A stretch of 40,844 nt of DNA. It comes from an uncultured Bacteroides sp. (lineage in GTDB: Bacteria; Bacteroidota; Bacteroidia; Bacteroidales; Bacteroidaceae). The notes below the pieces were generated by a model that saw only the letters and a program-made list of their open reading frames with translations, ran no database searches and was not told where the DNA came from. The DNA lies in NCBI GenBank assembly GCA_949285075.1, contig CASDXF010000028.1:1-40844 (forward strand), written 5' to 3'. Positions within the stretch are counted from its first letter, which is position 1; each line of letters opens with the position of its first letter. The translations under genes and the position numbers were made by a program. Shown here in pieces: positions 1 through 8,254 of the stretch.

Positions 1-250
1 GTCGCACGGGATACCCTACCGCTGCCTCACGCCTAAGGGCCTTTCGAACCTGCTCACCGCCGGACGGTGCATCTCCACGGACGAGGAGGCCTTCGGCAGC
101 CTGCGCGTGATGCCTCCCTGCTTGGTGACGGGCGAGGCCGCGGGCATGGCCGCCGTCCACGCCATGAAGCAGTCGGGTTGCGACGCCCACAAGATAGACG
201 TGGCTTTTCTTCGCAAGAGATTGAAGGAAGAAGGACAATATTTTCTCTAG
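1..250 (+). CDS. FAD-dependent oxidoreductase, C-terminal end (partial)
   Basis: The reading frame enters from the left edge (first full codon at base 2) and stops with TAG at 248-250, leaving about 82 residues. The visible stretch reads IPYRCLTPKGLSNLLTAGRC, then a STDEEAFGSLRVMPPC segment and TGEAAGMAA. This is the typical C-terminal FAD-contact region of the FAD_oxidored family (PF12831-like), where the late 'TAGRC...G.AAG' part closes over the flavin. The N-terminal Rossmann segment, any signal peptide and the substrate are outside the window. A second member of the same broad family is complete at 10981-12843, so the region carries at least two. Substrate unknown; family assignment is fairly firm, function is not. 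Confidence 0.8.
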   Translation, partial: SHGIPYRCLTPKGLSNLLTAGRCISTDEEAFGSLRVMPPCLVTGEAAGMAAVHAMKQSGCDAHKIDVAFLRKRLKEEGQYFL

Positions 251-270
251 GGTAGGATAGAGTGGACGGT

Positions 271-309
271 AGACGTATAGGAAGCGTCACAGACGCTTCC
301 TATACGTCT
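271..309. terminator. Perfect 18-bp inverted repeat after the FAD oxidoreductase gene
   Basis: Arms at 271-288 and 292-309 are exact reverse complements (18 of 18) with a 3-nt spacer. The element starts 20 nt after the stop codon at 250. Only a short mixed tail (TTAACGTCCCTCTT) follows rather than a clean T run, so it may be a bidirectional or Rho-assisted terminator, an mRNA 3'-end stabiliser, or a protein-binding palindrome. The rest of the 251-460 gap holds no clear promoter match. It does hold a 16-codon ATG-to-TAA frame at 383-433 (MSNNHIHRRFRRKDIL), which I do not call as a gene. Confidence 0.5.
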
Positions 310-460
310 TAACGTCCCTCTTAAAAATCTTCCGAAAAATCATTCAGAGGTTTTTCAGAAAAGACGGAAGAATTGAAACAATATGAGTAATAACCATATC
401 CATAGACGATTTCGTCGGAAGGATATATTATAATTTTAGAGTATGAAGATAGAGTTAAAA

Positions 461-2305
461 ATGAAAAGAACAGGCTTATATGCGTTAGCTGCGCTAACCG
501 CCTTATTTGTTGGTTGTTCAGATGACGAGGGTAACGGCGGCGAACAGTCGGGCCCGGGGAAAGGGAAAATCGTATTCAACGTCGCATCTCCCGGGGATTT
601 TGTCTTGCGTGCGGCGAGTGAAGGCAACGAAGCCGGAAGTCCGGATGACAAGGTTGCGTTCTATCAGTTCAGCGACAAAGGAACTTTTGAGCGCCGGTAC
701 GTCATGAGCTATGCTGACGCTGTTTCTGTGGATGAGTCGAATGGCGCGAGGGCTTATGAGTTGGATTTGACTTCTTCGTCGGGTGGCGAGAAGCGGTTTG
801 TTGTGGTGGAAAGCGCCGACGAGGAAAACATACCCGATATGGCTGAAGGTGACGCGATGAGTGATTTGCTGGACAGCCAGACCGCCGCTGTTGAGGAACG
901 GTTGCAGCCGCCTTTCGTTATGTCGAACGAATGTGTAGGTAGTGAGGCGTATGTGTCTGTCGCAGACGTAGAATCAACAGATAATCAAGTCAACGTTACC
1001 CTAAAGCGCCGTGTGGCTCGGTTTGACCTGCTGAATGACCCTGCGCAGTCGGGGGTTATTATTGATAAGGTATATGTTAAGAATCGCCGTACGCAGGGAT
1101 TCATTGGTGATGTAGATGGCAACGCCGGTGGAGTAAGTGCGGACGTGTTGGAGATTCCCTCGGAAGAACTCTTCAATGGCGGGAAAACCTTTTATTTGTA
1201 TCCCACTCGCTTGACTTCTACTTTAGAGCAGACCGACCGCACCGTGGTGTGGGCCACTACCCGCATGGCTACCGCTGATGTGGAAGGACCGACCCTTTAC
1301 CTGAATCTTGCCGCTGACATCGACGTGGAAGCCAATCGACTTTATCAGCTGAATACGAAAAGTATCGCCGGTTCGGCAGGGTTTGACGTAACGGTAAAAG
1401 ATTGGGAGGACGGTTCGGCTATCGATTGGGTAACGGTGGAAGACGGCATCACGCTTATGGATGACAAAGCTGAGCTGATGGAAGGAACGCAGATCAAGGG
1501 CTTCTATGTGAAGATAGGAGCAGACGCTTCTATGCCTTATACCGTCAGAAGGGTAGTGACTGACTATAACGATGCCGACCTTGAGACGAAGCATGATGGA
1601 GAGTTACCTTCGTGGCTCACCGTCACTTCTACCACCGCTTCGGCGGGTAGCGGATTATATCGCCATGAGGTAGTGTACACCATAAGCGAGCGTCCTAAGA
1701 GCGATTATCAGTATGCTGTGACCTACCTCGGTGGCCAAATGTCCGACGAGAGCCTGCTGACGATTGGTTTCGTTGACCCCTATCCGGGCACTCCTCTTCC
1801 CGTCCTCTCATGGAGCGATAAAATCTATTCGCCTGTTCATGCCGGACAGTCGACCTATCTGACGCACAACAATGTAGACAAGGCTTATTATTGCGGGGCT
1901 GAGGCTTATACCTTCCGTACAGACATGTCGTCTATGGTGAATGACGTAGCCGCTAATCCTTGTCCCGAAGGATGGCGGACATTGAACGACGCTGAGGCGA
2001 AAGACTATATCCTCTGGGTAGGCGAGCACTTGAAAACGCAGGAGACTACTTCGGTATATACTTATAATTGGTTTGATGTGGCCGGAGAAGGAACCGATTT
2101 ACGCATTCTTGCCGGCTATCCTAAGTCTGGCTCTCCTACAGAGAAAGACTTGGCCGCATGGGGTACATGGCCTAACGTAGCGTGGGTCAATATTAAACTT
2201 CCTGACCTGACCATACAAGATCAGACTTTCGGCGACGAATGGGTTATTGACGGAAAATATGGAATTCCTTATCGCTGCATCCGTGAGAAAGATGGATGGG
2301 AATAG
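461..2305 (+). CDS. Fimbrillin-like surface lipoprotein
   Basis: The 614-residue product begins with a lipoprotein signal (MKRTGLYALAALTALFVGC, lipidated Cys19), so it should sit in the outer membrane or on the surface. The middle region (VTLKRRVARFDLLND, IIDKVYVKN, then FYLYPTRL) looks like the FimA/Mfa or FimB/Mfa2 beta-sandwich proteins of Bacteroidales. Near the C-terminus is NPCPEGWRTLNDAEA (from about residue 499), a 'PCPEGWR' motif seen in C-terminal domains of Bacteroidota surface proteins. I prefer ATG 461 because it has an A-rich upstream and gives a compact signal peptide; ATG 443 is in frame and adds six residues. The next gene starts 25 nt after its stop, so the two are probably co-transcribed. 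Likely a pilus or adhesin subunit; it could also be a glycan-binding lipoprotein. Confidence 0.7.
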   Translation: MKRTGLYALAALTALFVGCSDDEGNGGEQSGPGKGKIVFNVASPGDFVLRAASEGNEAGSPDDKVAFYQFSDKGTFERRYVMSYADAVSVDESNGARAYELDLTSSSGGEKRFVVVESADEENIPDMAEGDAMSDLLDSQTAAVEERLQPPFVMSNECVGSEAYVSVADVESTDNQVNVTLKRRVARFDLLNDPAQSGVIIDKVYVKNRRTQGFIGDVDGNAGGVSADVLEIPSEELFNGGKTFYLYPTRLTSTLEQTDRTVVWATTRMATADVEGPTLYLNLAADIDVEANRLYQLNTKSIAGSAGFDVTVKDWEDGSAIDWVTVEDGITLMDDKAELMEGTQIKGFYVKIGADASMPYTVRRVVTDYNDADLETKHDGELPSWLTVTSTTASAGSGLYRHEVVYTISERPKSDYQYAVTYLGGQMSDESLLTIGFVDPYPGTPLPVLSWSDKIYSPVHAGQSTYLTHNNVDKAYYCGAEAYTFRTDMSSMVNDVAANPCPEGWRTLNDAEAKDYILWVGEHLKTQETTSVYTYNWFDVAGEGTDLRILAGYPKSGSPTEKDLAAWGTWPNVAWVNIKLPDLTIQDQTFGDEWVIDGKYGIPYRCIREKDGWE

Positions 2306-2330
2306 TATGGAACTAAAAAACAGTAACGTT

Positions 2331-4046
2331 ATGATGAAAAATATATTTTGTTGGATGCTTTTATTTTTCGCCGGGTTGCTTTCGGCCTGCGAGAAAGAAG
2401 AGAGCGCCGGACAGTCAGAGAGGGAGGATATGAGAGAAATTCGCTTTAGCCTGAACACGAGCGGTGGAATTGATTTGGTGTCTCCCCGTTCTTCTACTTC
2501 TTTGGCGGGAATGCAATGGAAATTGCTCTGTTTCGACGATGATTATCATTATTTGTTTGAGGAAAGTGGAATCTCGGGTGGAGCTTCGGATGAACTGAAA
2601 GTCTCCGTTCCCAAAGGACAGGTCTTTCGTTTCTTGTTGATATTCTCCTCTTCCTCAGACGGGCTTCCCGCTTTGAAAACGGGGGAGAGCTATTGGGATT
2701 TGGCGGCTTACGTCCCTTCACTACCCTTGACTGACCCTATGTCCCTATTGGTCAGCGAAGGGGAAGATGACGGTACGATACGGGTATCCGCTTCCGTATC
2801 TCGGGTTCCAGTTACTTTGGTACCGAGGGCTGTGCGGGTGATTGTTCAGAAAGATGAGTCGGTTGCTCCGGAGGTTACTGTTGAGTCCGTTAGCTTTCAG
2901 CGCTCTGCCCTTTCTGTTCCGTATGTCCACATTGAACCGCAAGACTACGAGGAGTATCCTGAATTGCCCGAGGTGACTCGTGGTGATTATCAAATTACTT
3001 CGCTTGAGGGTGGAGTATGCTATATGCTTCCGGACTTATGCTCCACTTCTTTCGGCACTGTCGCCGCCTTAAAGTTATCTGGTTCCGCTTCTGGAACAGA
3101 AGAACTTTCGGTTAATGTTCCGTCAGGATTGGCTTTAAACGCGAAAGCCGGATATACATATTATATTAATGTGTCGGCTGATGCGGAAGGAAAGCTATCC
3201 GCCGCTTGGGCTACCCGTACTGAGCCCAAGACATTGAGACTTGCCACACAGAATCTGTGGGGAAAGAGCGCTTCGGTGGTGATAGATTACTTCAACCATA
3301 TTGATGTGGATGTGCTTTGTGCCCAAGAGTGTAGTAACTTGTCTGAAGACGAAGTTCGTGAGAATGGTCTTTACGTTCATTCCCACACGAACAACGGTCA
3401 GGGCAGATGTAGCATCATTTCCCGTTATCCGTTCGCGGGCACTACTCCGAACGGTTATGGGGTTTACATTGATTTGGGAGACGGAATTACCGCTTTGGTT
3501 ATGAATTGTCATGGCGCTTATAAACCATATGGGCCTTATCAGTTGAACGGCATTGATTATGGTGGGTATCCGGCCACGGACGATGTGGATTATGTCGTGC
3601 AAGTAAATAAGGAAGTACGTCAGGAAATGGTTACAAAACTATTGGAAGACGTGGCTTCGGCAACAACTCCGTTTATATCCATTTCCGGTGATTTTAATGA
3701 ACCATCATGGCTCGATTGGACTGAAGGGACAGTAGCTGCCGGGGCAACACCGTATGTTGTTCAATGGCCGACGACTCATGCCTTGTGGGAGGGCGGGATA
3801 AAAGGAGACGCTTATCGGACAATTTATCCCGATCCAGTGGCTAATCCCGGCTATACGTGGACTCCCTTCCCTAGCGAGCGTGATACGAAAGACCGGTTGG
3901 ACATGACCCTTTATCGCTTGTCGCCGAATACGACGGTAAAAAGTTGTCAGGTAATAGGCGAGGATGCCAATACTTCGGATATTGTGCTTCCCTCTTGGGT
4001 GTTTGATCATCGTGGATTACGTACAGAGTTCGTTTATACAAGATGA
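2331..4046 (+). CDS. Lipoprotein fusing a fimbrillin/Mfa2-like N-terminus to an EEP-fold hydrolase domain
   Basis: Started at ATG 2331, the 571-residue product has a lipoprotein signal MMKNIFCWMLLFFAGLLSAC (Cys20). The open frame extends back to 2247, overlapping the previous gene, but those codons precede the hydrophobic segment; ATG 2307 is another option. Residues about 35-290 are beta-rich and resemble the neighbouring fimbrillin-like protein. From about residue 301 an endonuclease/exonuclease/phosphatase domain is clear: TQNLWG (Asn308), CAQE (Glu333), NCHGAY, GDFN (453-456) and a closing FDHRG (Asp559-His560). These are the metal and catalytic positions of the EEP family (DNase I, sphingomyelinase, phosphodiesterases), so a metal-dependent phosphodiesterase or phosphatase at the cell surface is expected. 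The substrate could be nucleic acid, lipid or a glycan phosphodiester; I cannot tell which. Confidence 0.75.
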   Translation: MMKNIFCWMLLFFAGLLSACEKEESAGQSEREDMREIRFSLNTSGGIDLVSPRSSTSLAGMQWKLLCFDDDYHYLFEESGISGGASDELKVSVPKGQVFRFLLIFSSSSDGLPALKTGESYWDLAAYVPSLPLTDPMSLLVSEGEDDGTIRVSASVSRVPVTLVPRAVRVIVQKDESVAPEVTVESVSFQRSALSVPYVHIEPQDYEEYPELPEVTRGDYQITSLEGGVCYMLPDLCSTSFGTVAALKLSGSASGTEELSVNVPSGLALNAKAGYTYYINVSADAEGKLSAAWATRTEPKTLRLATQNLWGKSASVVIDYFNHIDVDVLCAQECSNLSEDEVRENGLYVHSHTNNGQGRCSIISRYPFAGTTPNGYGVYIDLGDGITALVMNCHGAYKPYGPYQLNGIDYGGYPATDDVDYVVQVNKEVRQEMVTKLLEDVASATTPFISISGDFNEPSWLDWTEGTVAAGATPYVVQWPTTHALWEGGIKGDAYRTIYPDPVANPGYTWTPFPSERDTKDRLDMTLYRLSPNTTVKSCQVIGEDANTSDIVLPSWVFDHRGLRTEFVYTR

Positions 4047-4155
4047 GAGAATGAAGTAAGAGAGTTGGCTCGTTATTGCCGGTAAGACGATGACTAAACC
4101 GTTCACCTTAAAGAGAAAAAGAGTGTTTATAATCGCTATTTTTGAGATGATAATT

Positions 4156-4185
4156 TTTGTTTTTATGTAATTATGTCTATTTTTG
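4156..4185 (+). promoter_or_regulatory. Candidate Bacteroides-type promoter for the oxidoreductase/GH operon
   Basis: TATTTTTG at 4178-4185 matches the -7 consensus TAnnTTTG exactly, and TTTG at 4156-4159 lies 18 nt upstream in the -33 position (usual spacing about 19-21). Transcription starting just after 4185 would leave a leader of more than 100 nt before ATG 4305. The 4047-4304 gap contains no other clear element. This would be the head promoter of the closely packed genes running to 18581. Confidence 0.5.
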
Positions 4186-4304
4186 TGGCCTATACCATTG
4201 ATAGGGTAGAGTCTTTTTATGGATTCGTGTGCGGGCACGGGTTAATGAGGCCGCAAAGGATATTAATGAAGTTAAATATATAGAATCAATATTTGTAAAG
4301 CATT

Positions 4305-5732
4305 ATGGTAACACGAAGAGATTTTCTTAAGACAATGGCAATGACCTCAGCCGGTCTTGCTGTGGGTAGCGGCGAGATGCTGAGAGCCGCGAATGTAGCC
4401 AACCTCTCTACCTCGCAAGCGAAGGCGGGCAAGGTAAAAATCGCCTACATCGGTATCGGTAACCGTGGAGAACAGATTATCAATGACTTCGAACGCACGG
4501 GAATGACGGAAGTCGTGGCCCTTTGCGACGTTTGTATGGGACAGAAGCACACACAGAAGGTGATGAATATGTTCCCAAAAGCGAAACGTTTCAAGGATTT
4601 CCGTGAGCTATTCGATAAGGCGGGTAATGAGTTCGATGCGGTAGCCATCGCTACTCCTGACCATTCGCACTTCCCTATCAGTATGTTGGCGTTGGCGTCA
4701 GGTAAGCACGTGTTTGTAGAAAAGCCGATGGCCCGTACGTTCTACGAGGCGGAACTGCTGATACAAGGCGCATTGAAACGTCCGAATCAGGTGACGCAAG
4801 TGGGCAATCAGGGACACTCCGAGGCGAACTACTTCCAGTTTAAGGCATGGATGGATGCGGGTATCATTAAAGATGTGACGGCTGTAACCGCTCACATGAA
4901 TGACGCCCGCCGTTGGCATAAGTGGGATCCTAATATCTATAAACTTCCCGAGGGGCAACAACTTCCGAAGGATATGGATTGGGATACGTGGCTGTGCGCG
5001 GTTCCTTATCATGATTATAACGCGAAGTATGATCAGGGCAATTGGCGTTGTTGGTATGACTTTGGTATGGGCGCGCTGGGTGACTGGGGGGCGCACATCC
5101 TTGATACGGTTCACGAGTTCTTAAACTTGGGCTTGCCTTACGAAGTGACTCTGACTCACGCTGAGGGACATAATGACTATTTCTATCCGATGTCCTCTAC
5201 AATTCTATTCCGTTTCCCGGCCCGCGGCAATATGCCTCCGGTAGACGTAACGTGGTATGATGGTGTGGACAACCTTCCTCCTATTCCGGCGGGTTATGGC
5301 GTGTCTGGTCTGGACCCGAATATTCCGGCTACGAATCAGGGGAATACCTCGAATTCCAAGTTGCATCCCGGTAAGATAATCTATTCAAAGGACTTAATCT
5401 TCAAGGGGGGCAGTCACGGTAGTACATTGTCTATCATTCCAGAAGAAAAGGCTAAGGAGATGGCGGGCAAGTTGCCGGAAGTGCCGAAGAGTCCTTCCAA
5501 TCACTATGCGAACTTCCTTCTGGCTTGTCAGGGACTGGAGAAGACGCGGTCGCCGTTCGAGATTAATGGCGTACTGAGTCAAGTGTTCTGCTTGGGAGTT
5601 ATTGCCCAACGTCTGAATACGCAGTTGTTCTTCGACAGCCGTACGAAGCAGTTTACTAACAATGCGTTCGCTAACTCGTTGTTGGCCAATGTGCCTCCTC
5701 GTAAAGGTTGGGAACAATTCTATAAATTGTAG
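4305..5732 (+). CDS. Gfo/Idh/MocA-family oxidoreductase with Tat signal
   Basis: The 475-residue product opens with TRRDFLK, a match to the Tat motif (S/T)RRxFLK, then a hydrophobic segment ending near residue 28. Tat export fits a protein that folds around NAD(P) in the cytoplasm. Next comes a Rossmann fold (KIAYIGIGNRG from about residue 44), ATPDHSHF, and VEKPMARTFYEAE, the conserved EKP segment of Gfo/Idh/MocA dehydrogenases. The C-terminal half has the usual GDWGAHILD stretch. Relatives include sugar dehydrogenases and the NAD-dependent GH109 glycosidases; Gfo/Idh/MocA enzymes of gut bacteria can also oxidise glycosides at C3 before elimination. The position at the head of a glycosidase operon, 28 nt before a GH43 gene, favours a role on carbohydrates in the periplasm. 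Exact substrate unknown. Confidence 0.85.
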   Translation: MVTRRDFLKTMAMTSAGLAVGSGEMLRAANVANLSTSQAKAGKVKIAYIGIGNRGEQIINDFERTGMTEVVALCDVCMGQKHTQKVMNMFPKAKRFKDFRELFDKAGNEFDAVAIATPDHSHFPISMLALASGKHVFVEKPMARTFYEAELLIQGALKRPNQVTQVGNQGHSEANYFQFKAWMDAGIIKDVTAVTAHMNDARRWHKWDPNIYKLPEGQQLPKDMDWDTWLCAVPYHDYNAKYDQGNWRCWYDFGMGALGDWGAHILDTVHEFLNLGLPYEVTLTHAEGHNDYFYPMSSTILFRFPARGNMPPVDVTWYDGVDNLPPIPAGYGVSGLDPNIPATNQGNTSNSKLHPGKIIYSKDLIFKGGSHGSTLSIIPEEKAKEMAGKLPEVPKSPSNHYANFLLACQGLEKTRSPFEINGVLSQVFCLGVIAQRLNTQLFFDSRTKQFTNNAFANSLLANVPPRKGWEQFYKL

Positions 5733-5760
5733 TATTTAATGAAATTGTAGAAAAGGTATC

Positions 5761-7092
5761 ATGAAATTCATGAAGTTAAGTCTATTCTCATTTTTATTTA
5801 TAAGCATCCTGCCACTCGCGCTTTGCGCGTGTGGCGGTGATGATGAATCTCCCTATGATAAAAATGATAATGAAGAGGAGAGCGAAGAGGAAGTAACGGT
5901 AAAGGTTTCTCCTGTGACAAACCTGAAAGCGGAAGGAACGCTAAAAGCGAATGAGTTACAGCTCTCGTGGAATACTCCATCGGACATAGTGATGGTAGAA
6001 ATCGCATATTGGATGGATGGGAATGAGGACTCAAAGGAAACGGAGATGGTGCGGGGAAAAAGCGAGTTGCTGATAAGTGTTCCGGAATACGGAACGTATC
6101 GCATTTCGGCGACTTCAATCGATAATTATGGAAGGCGTGCGGAAAGCGTTGAGATTACCGCTACTCCTTACGAAGAAGATGCGCCAACGGAAATAGTACA
6201 GGTCAACGATAAGCTGCCTATCGCAGACCCATACTGTTTTTATTATGAAGGAAAATATTATGCCTACGGTACGGGTTGGGCGAGTGGATTCCCGGTGTAT
6301 ACCTCTACGGACTTGGTGCATTGGACGGAGGCGAGAGCTTTGCAGGATACGGACTCATGGCAAGGGTCGAACAAAACTTGGTGGTGGGCTCCGGAGGTGT
6401 ATCAGTATAATAATCTGTTCTACATGTTCTATGTGAATTCAGAGCATATTTGTGTGGCCCGTTCCACATCCGGACCGGACGGTCCTTTCAGGCAAAGCGA
6501 GAAGAAGCCGCTTATTTCGGCTTATAATAATATTGACCCTTCTTTTTTCATTGACGATGACGGGACTCCTTATCTTTATTTTGTAACGACCTATGACGGT
6601 AATGTCATTAAGGTGGCCGAATTGGCTCCGGATTTGCAGAGTATTAAAGAGGAGACGATAACGGAGTGTATCCGTGCGACCGAAGATTGGGAAAAGATTC
6701 AAGGGGAGATTTGTGAAGGGCCATCGCTTATTAAAAAGGATGGCGTTTATTATTTGCTTTATTCAGCCAATCATTATCAATGTAAGGATTATGCGGTGGG
6801 TTACGCTACGGCAGATTCTCCTTATGGCCCGTGGAAAAAGTATAACGGGAATCCGATATTAAGAAGGGATTTACCGGGAGCGGGAGGATTGACGGGAGTA
6901 GGACATGGCGCTCCTTTCCAATGTGGAGATGGTACATGGAAGTATATCTTCCATGCGCATGAGTCTGCAAACGCGGTAGGTAAGCGTACTTCTTACATAA
7001 ATGACCTTCACTTTTCCGCAAGCGGAGAAATCAGTATTAGTGGTGAACTGATTAAGCCGGTAGTGGTAGAAGAACAGGTCATAGAGCGGTGA
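5761..7092 (+). CDS. GH43 lipoprotein with N-terminal FN3-like domain
   Basis: This 443-residue protein carries a lipoprotein signal ending at LCAC (Cys24), an acidic linker, a fibronectin-III-like domain at about 46-137 (PVTNLKAEGTLKANELQLSW), and a five-bladed GH43 domain from about residue 150. Likely catalytic residues are the base Asp156 (IADPYCF), the pKa modulator Asp259 (NIDPSFF) and the acid Glu319 (CEGPSL); WWAPEV and GHGAPF are also family-typical. GH43 enzymes hydrolyse arabinofuranosides, xylosides or beta-1,3-galactan; I cannot pick the linkage. It lies in the operon with 28 and 43 nt gaps. The lipid anchor places it at the outer membrane, and the N-terminal domain probably acts as a spacer or binding module. 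Confidence 0.85.
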   Translation: MKFMKLSLFSFLFISILPLALCACGGDDESPYDKNDNEEESEEEVTVKVSPVTNLKAEGTLKANELQLSWNTPSDIVMVEIAYWMDGNEDSKETEMVRGKSELLISVPEYGTYRISATSIDNYGRRAESVEITATPYEEDAPTEIVQVNDKLPIADPYCFYYEGKYYAYGTGWASGFPVYTSTDLVHWTEARALQDTDSWQGSNKTWWWAPEVYQYNNLFYMFYVNSEHICVARSTSGPDGPFRQSEKKPLISAYNNIDPSFFIDDDGTPYLYFVTTYDGNVIKVAELAPDLQSIKEETITECIRATEDWEKIQGEICEGPSLIKKDGVYYLLYSANHYQCKDYAVGYATADSPYGPWKKYNGNPILRRDLPGAGGLTGVGHGAPFQCGDGTWKYIFHAHESANAVGKRTSYINDLHFSASGEISISGELIKPVVVEEQVIER

Positions 7093-7135
7093 TGTGGCTA
7101 TTGTTTGAATTTGTTTAATCATTAAAATAGAATTT

Positions 7136-8242
7136 ATGTTTAAGAAAACATTGTTGCTGTTGTTACTGGTTCCATTTCAGTTGTTGTTTGCGCAAACTAA
7201 TACGGTCATTGGCAAGTTGCCTAAAGGATATACTCCTGAAGAGGTGGGCCGAAAATTAGCTTATCGTTTTGTAGACGGAAAGCATCTGCTTCATGCGGGA
7301 AAATGGATAAGCTATCCGGAAACGTTTAATTGGAGTGGGGCCTTGAAGTTTGCGGCAGTGACTGAAGATAATGAACTAATCAAACTTTTGCAGGATAAGT
7401 TCGAATCGCTGTTTACAACGGAAAAGAAACTGCTTCCGATTAAAAATCATGTTGACTTGAATATGTTCGGTAGCTTACCTTTAGATTTATATCAAATAAC
7501 AAAGGAACAGCGCTATTATGATTTAGGGCTTCCGTATGCGGATACTCAGTGGGAGCTTCCTGAAAACGCTAAGCCACAAGAAAAAGAATGGCATGATAAG
7601 GGGTATTCTTGGCAAACCCGTTTGTGGATTGACGATATGTATATGATTACTATTGTGCAGACACAAGCTTATAAGGTGACGGGTGACCTTAAATACATAG
7701 AACGTTCCGCTAAAGAAATGGTATTGTATTTGGATGAACTACAACGCCCGAACGGATTGTTCTATCATGCCCCGGATGTTCCTTTCTATTGGGGACGCGG
7801 AAATGGTTGGATGGCTGCCGGAATGGCGGAGCTCCTTCGTTATTTGCCGGAAGACAATGAAAACCGTGCCCGCATTATGGAAGGCTATCGCACTATGATG
7901 AAGGGTTTGTTAGCCTATCAGAACGAGGAGGGTATGTGGAATCAGCTAATCGATAAACCGGATTGTTGGACTGAGACATCTGGGACGGCCATGTTTACTT
8001 ACGCTTTCATCATGGGGGTGAAGAATGGATGGCTTGATAAAAAGACATACGCTCGCGCGGCTCGTAAGGCATGGATGGGAATGGTTAATTATATTGCTAG
8101 AGACGGTGCGGTAAGAGATACGTGTACGGGTACTAACAAGAAAAACAGTGAGAAGTATTATTATGACCGCGCCCGTCATTCAGGAGATTATCATGGACAG
8201 GCTCCTTACCTTTGGTGTACGGTCGCTTTGTTGGAAAAGTAA
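7136..8242 (+). CDS. GH105-type unsaturated uronyl hydrolase
   Basis: The 368-residue protein has a cleavable signal peptide ending at about residue 20 (LLFAQ) and an (alpha/alpha)6-barrel. Motifs of the YteR/GH105 family are visible: WIDDMYM (Asp166-Asp167), RGNGWMAAG (from about 221), then SGTAMFTYA. Family members remove a 4,5-unsaturated uronic acid from the non-reducing end of lyase products such as rhamnogalacturonan, glucuronan or arabinogalactan fragments. No polysaccharide lyase is present in this window, so a partner lyase would have to be elsewhere, or the unsaturated sugar arises another way, for example by the elimination chemistry possible for the redox enzymes in this operon. 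Length is normal for the family. Confidence 0.88.
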   Translation: MFKKTLLLLLLVPFQLLFAQTNTVIGKLPKGYTPEEVGRKLAYRFVDGKHLLHAGKWISYPETFNWSGALKFAAVTEDNELIKLLQDKFESLFTTEKKLLPIKNHVDLNMFGSLPLDLYQITKEQRYYDLGLPYADTQWELPENAKPQEKEWHDKGYSWQTRLWIDDMYMITIVQTQAYKVTGDLKYIERSAKEMVLYLDELQRPNGLFYHAPDVPFYWGRGNGWMAAGMAELLRYLPEDNENRARIMEGYRTMMKGLLAYQNEEGMWNQLIDKPDCWTETSGTAMFTYAFIMGVKNGWLDKKTYARAARKAWMGMVNYIARDGAVRDTCTGTNKKNSEKYYYDRARHSGDYHGQAPYLWCTVALLEK

Positions 8243-8254
8243 AATGTTTTAGTT

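Noticed and set aside
2247-2330. Longer N-terminus for the EEP lipoprotein
   Set aside because: These codons overlap the upstream gene and would put up to 28 residues ahead of a complete lipoprotein signal peptide.
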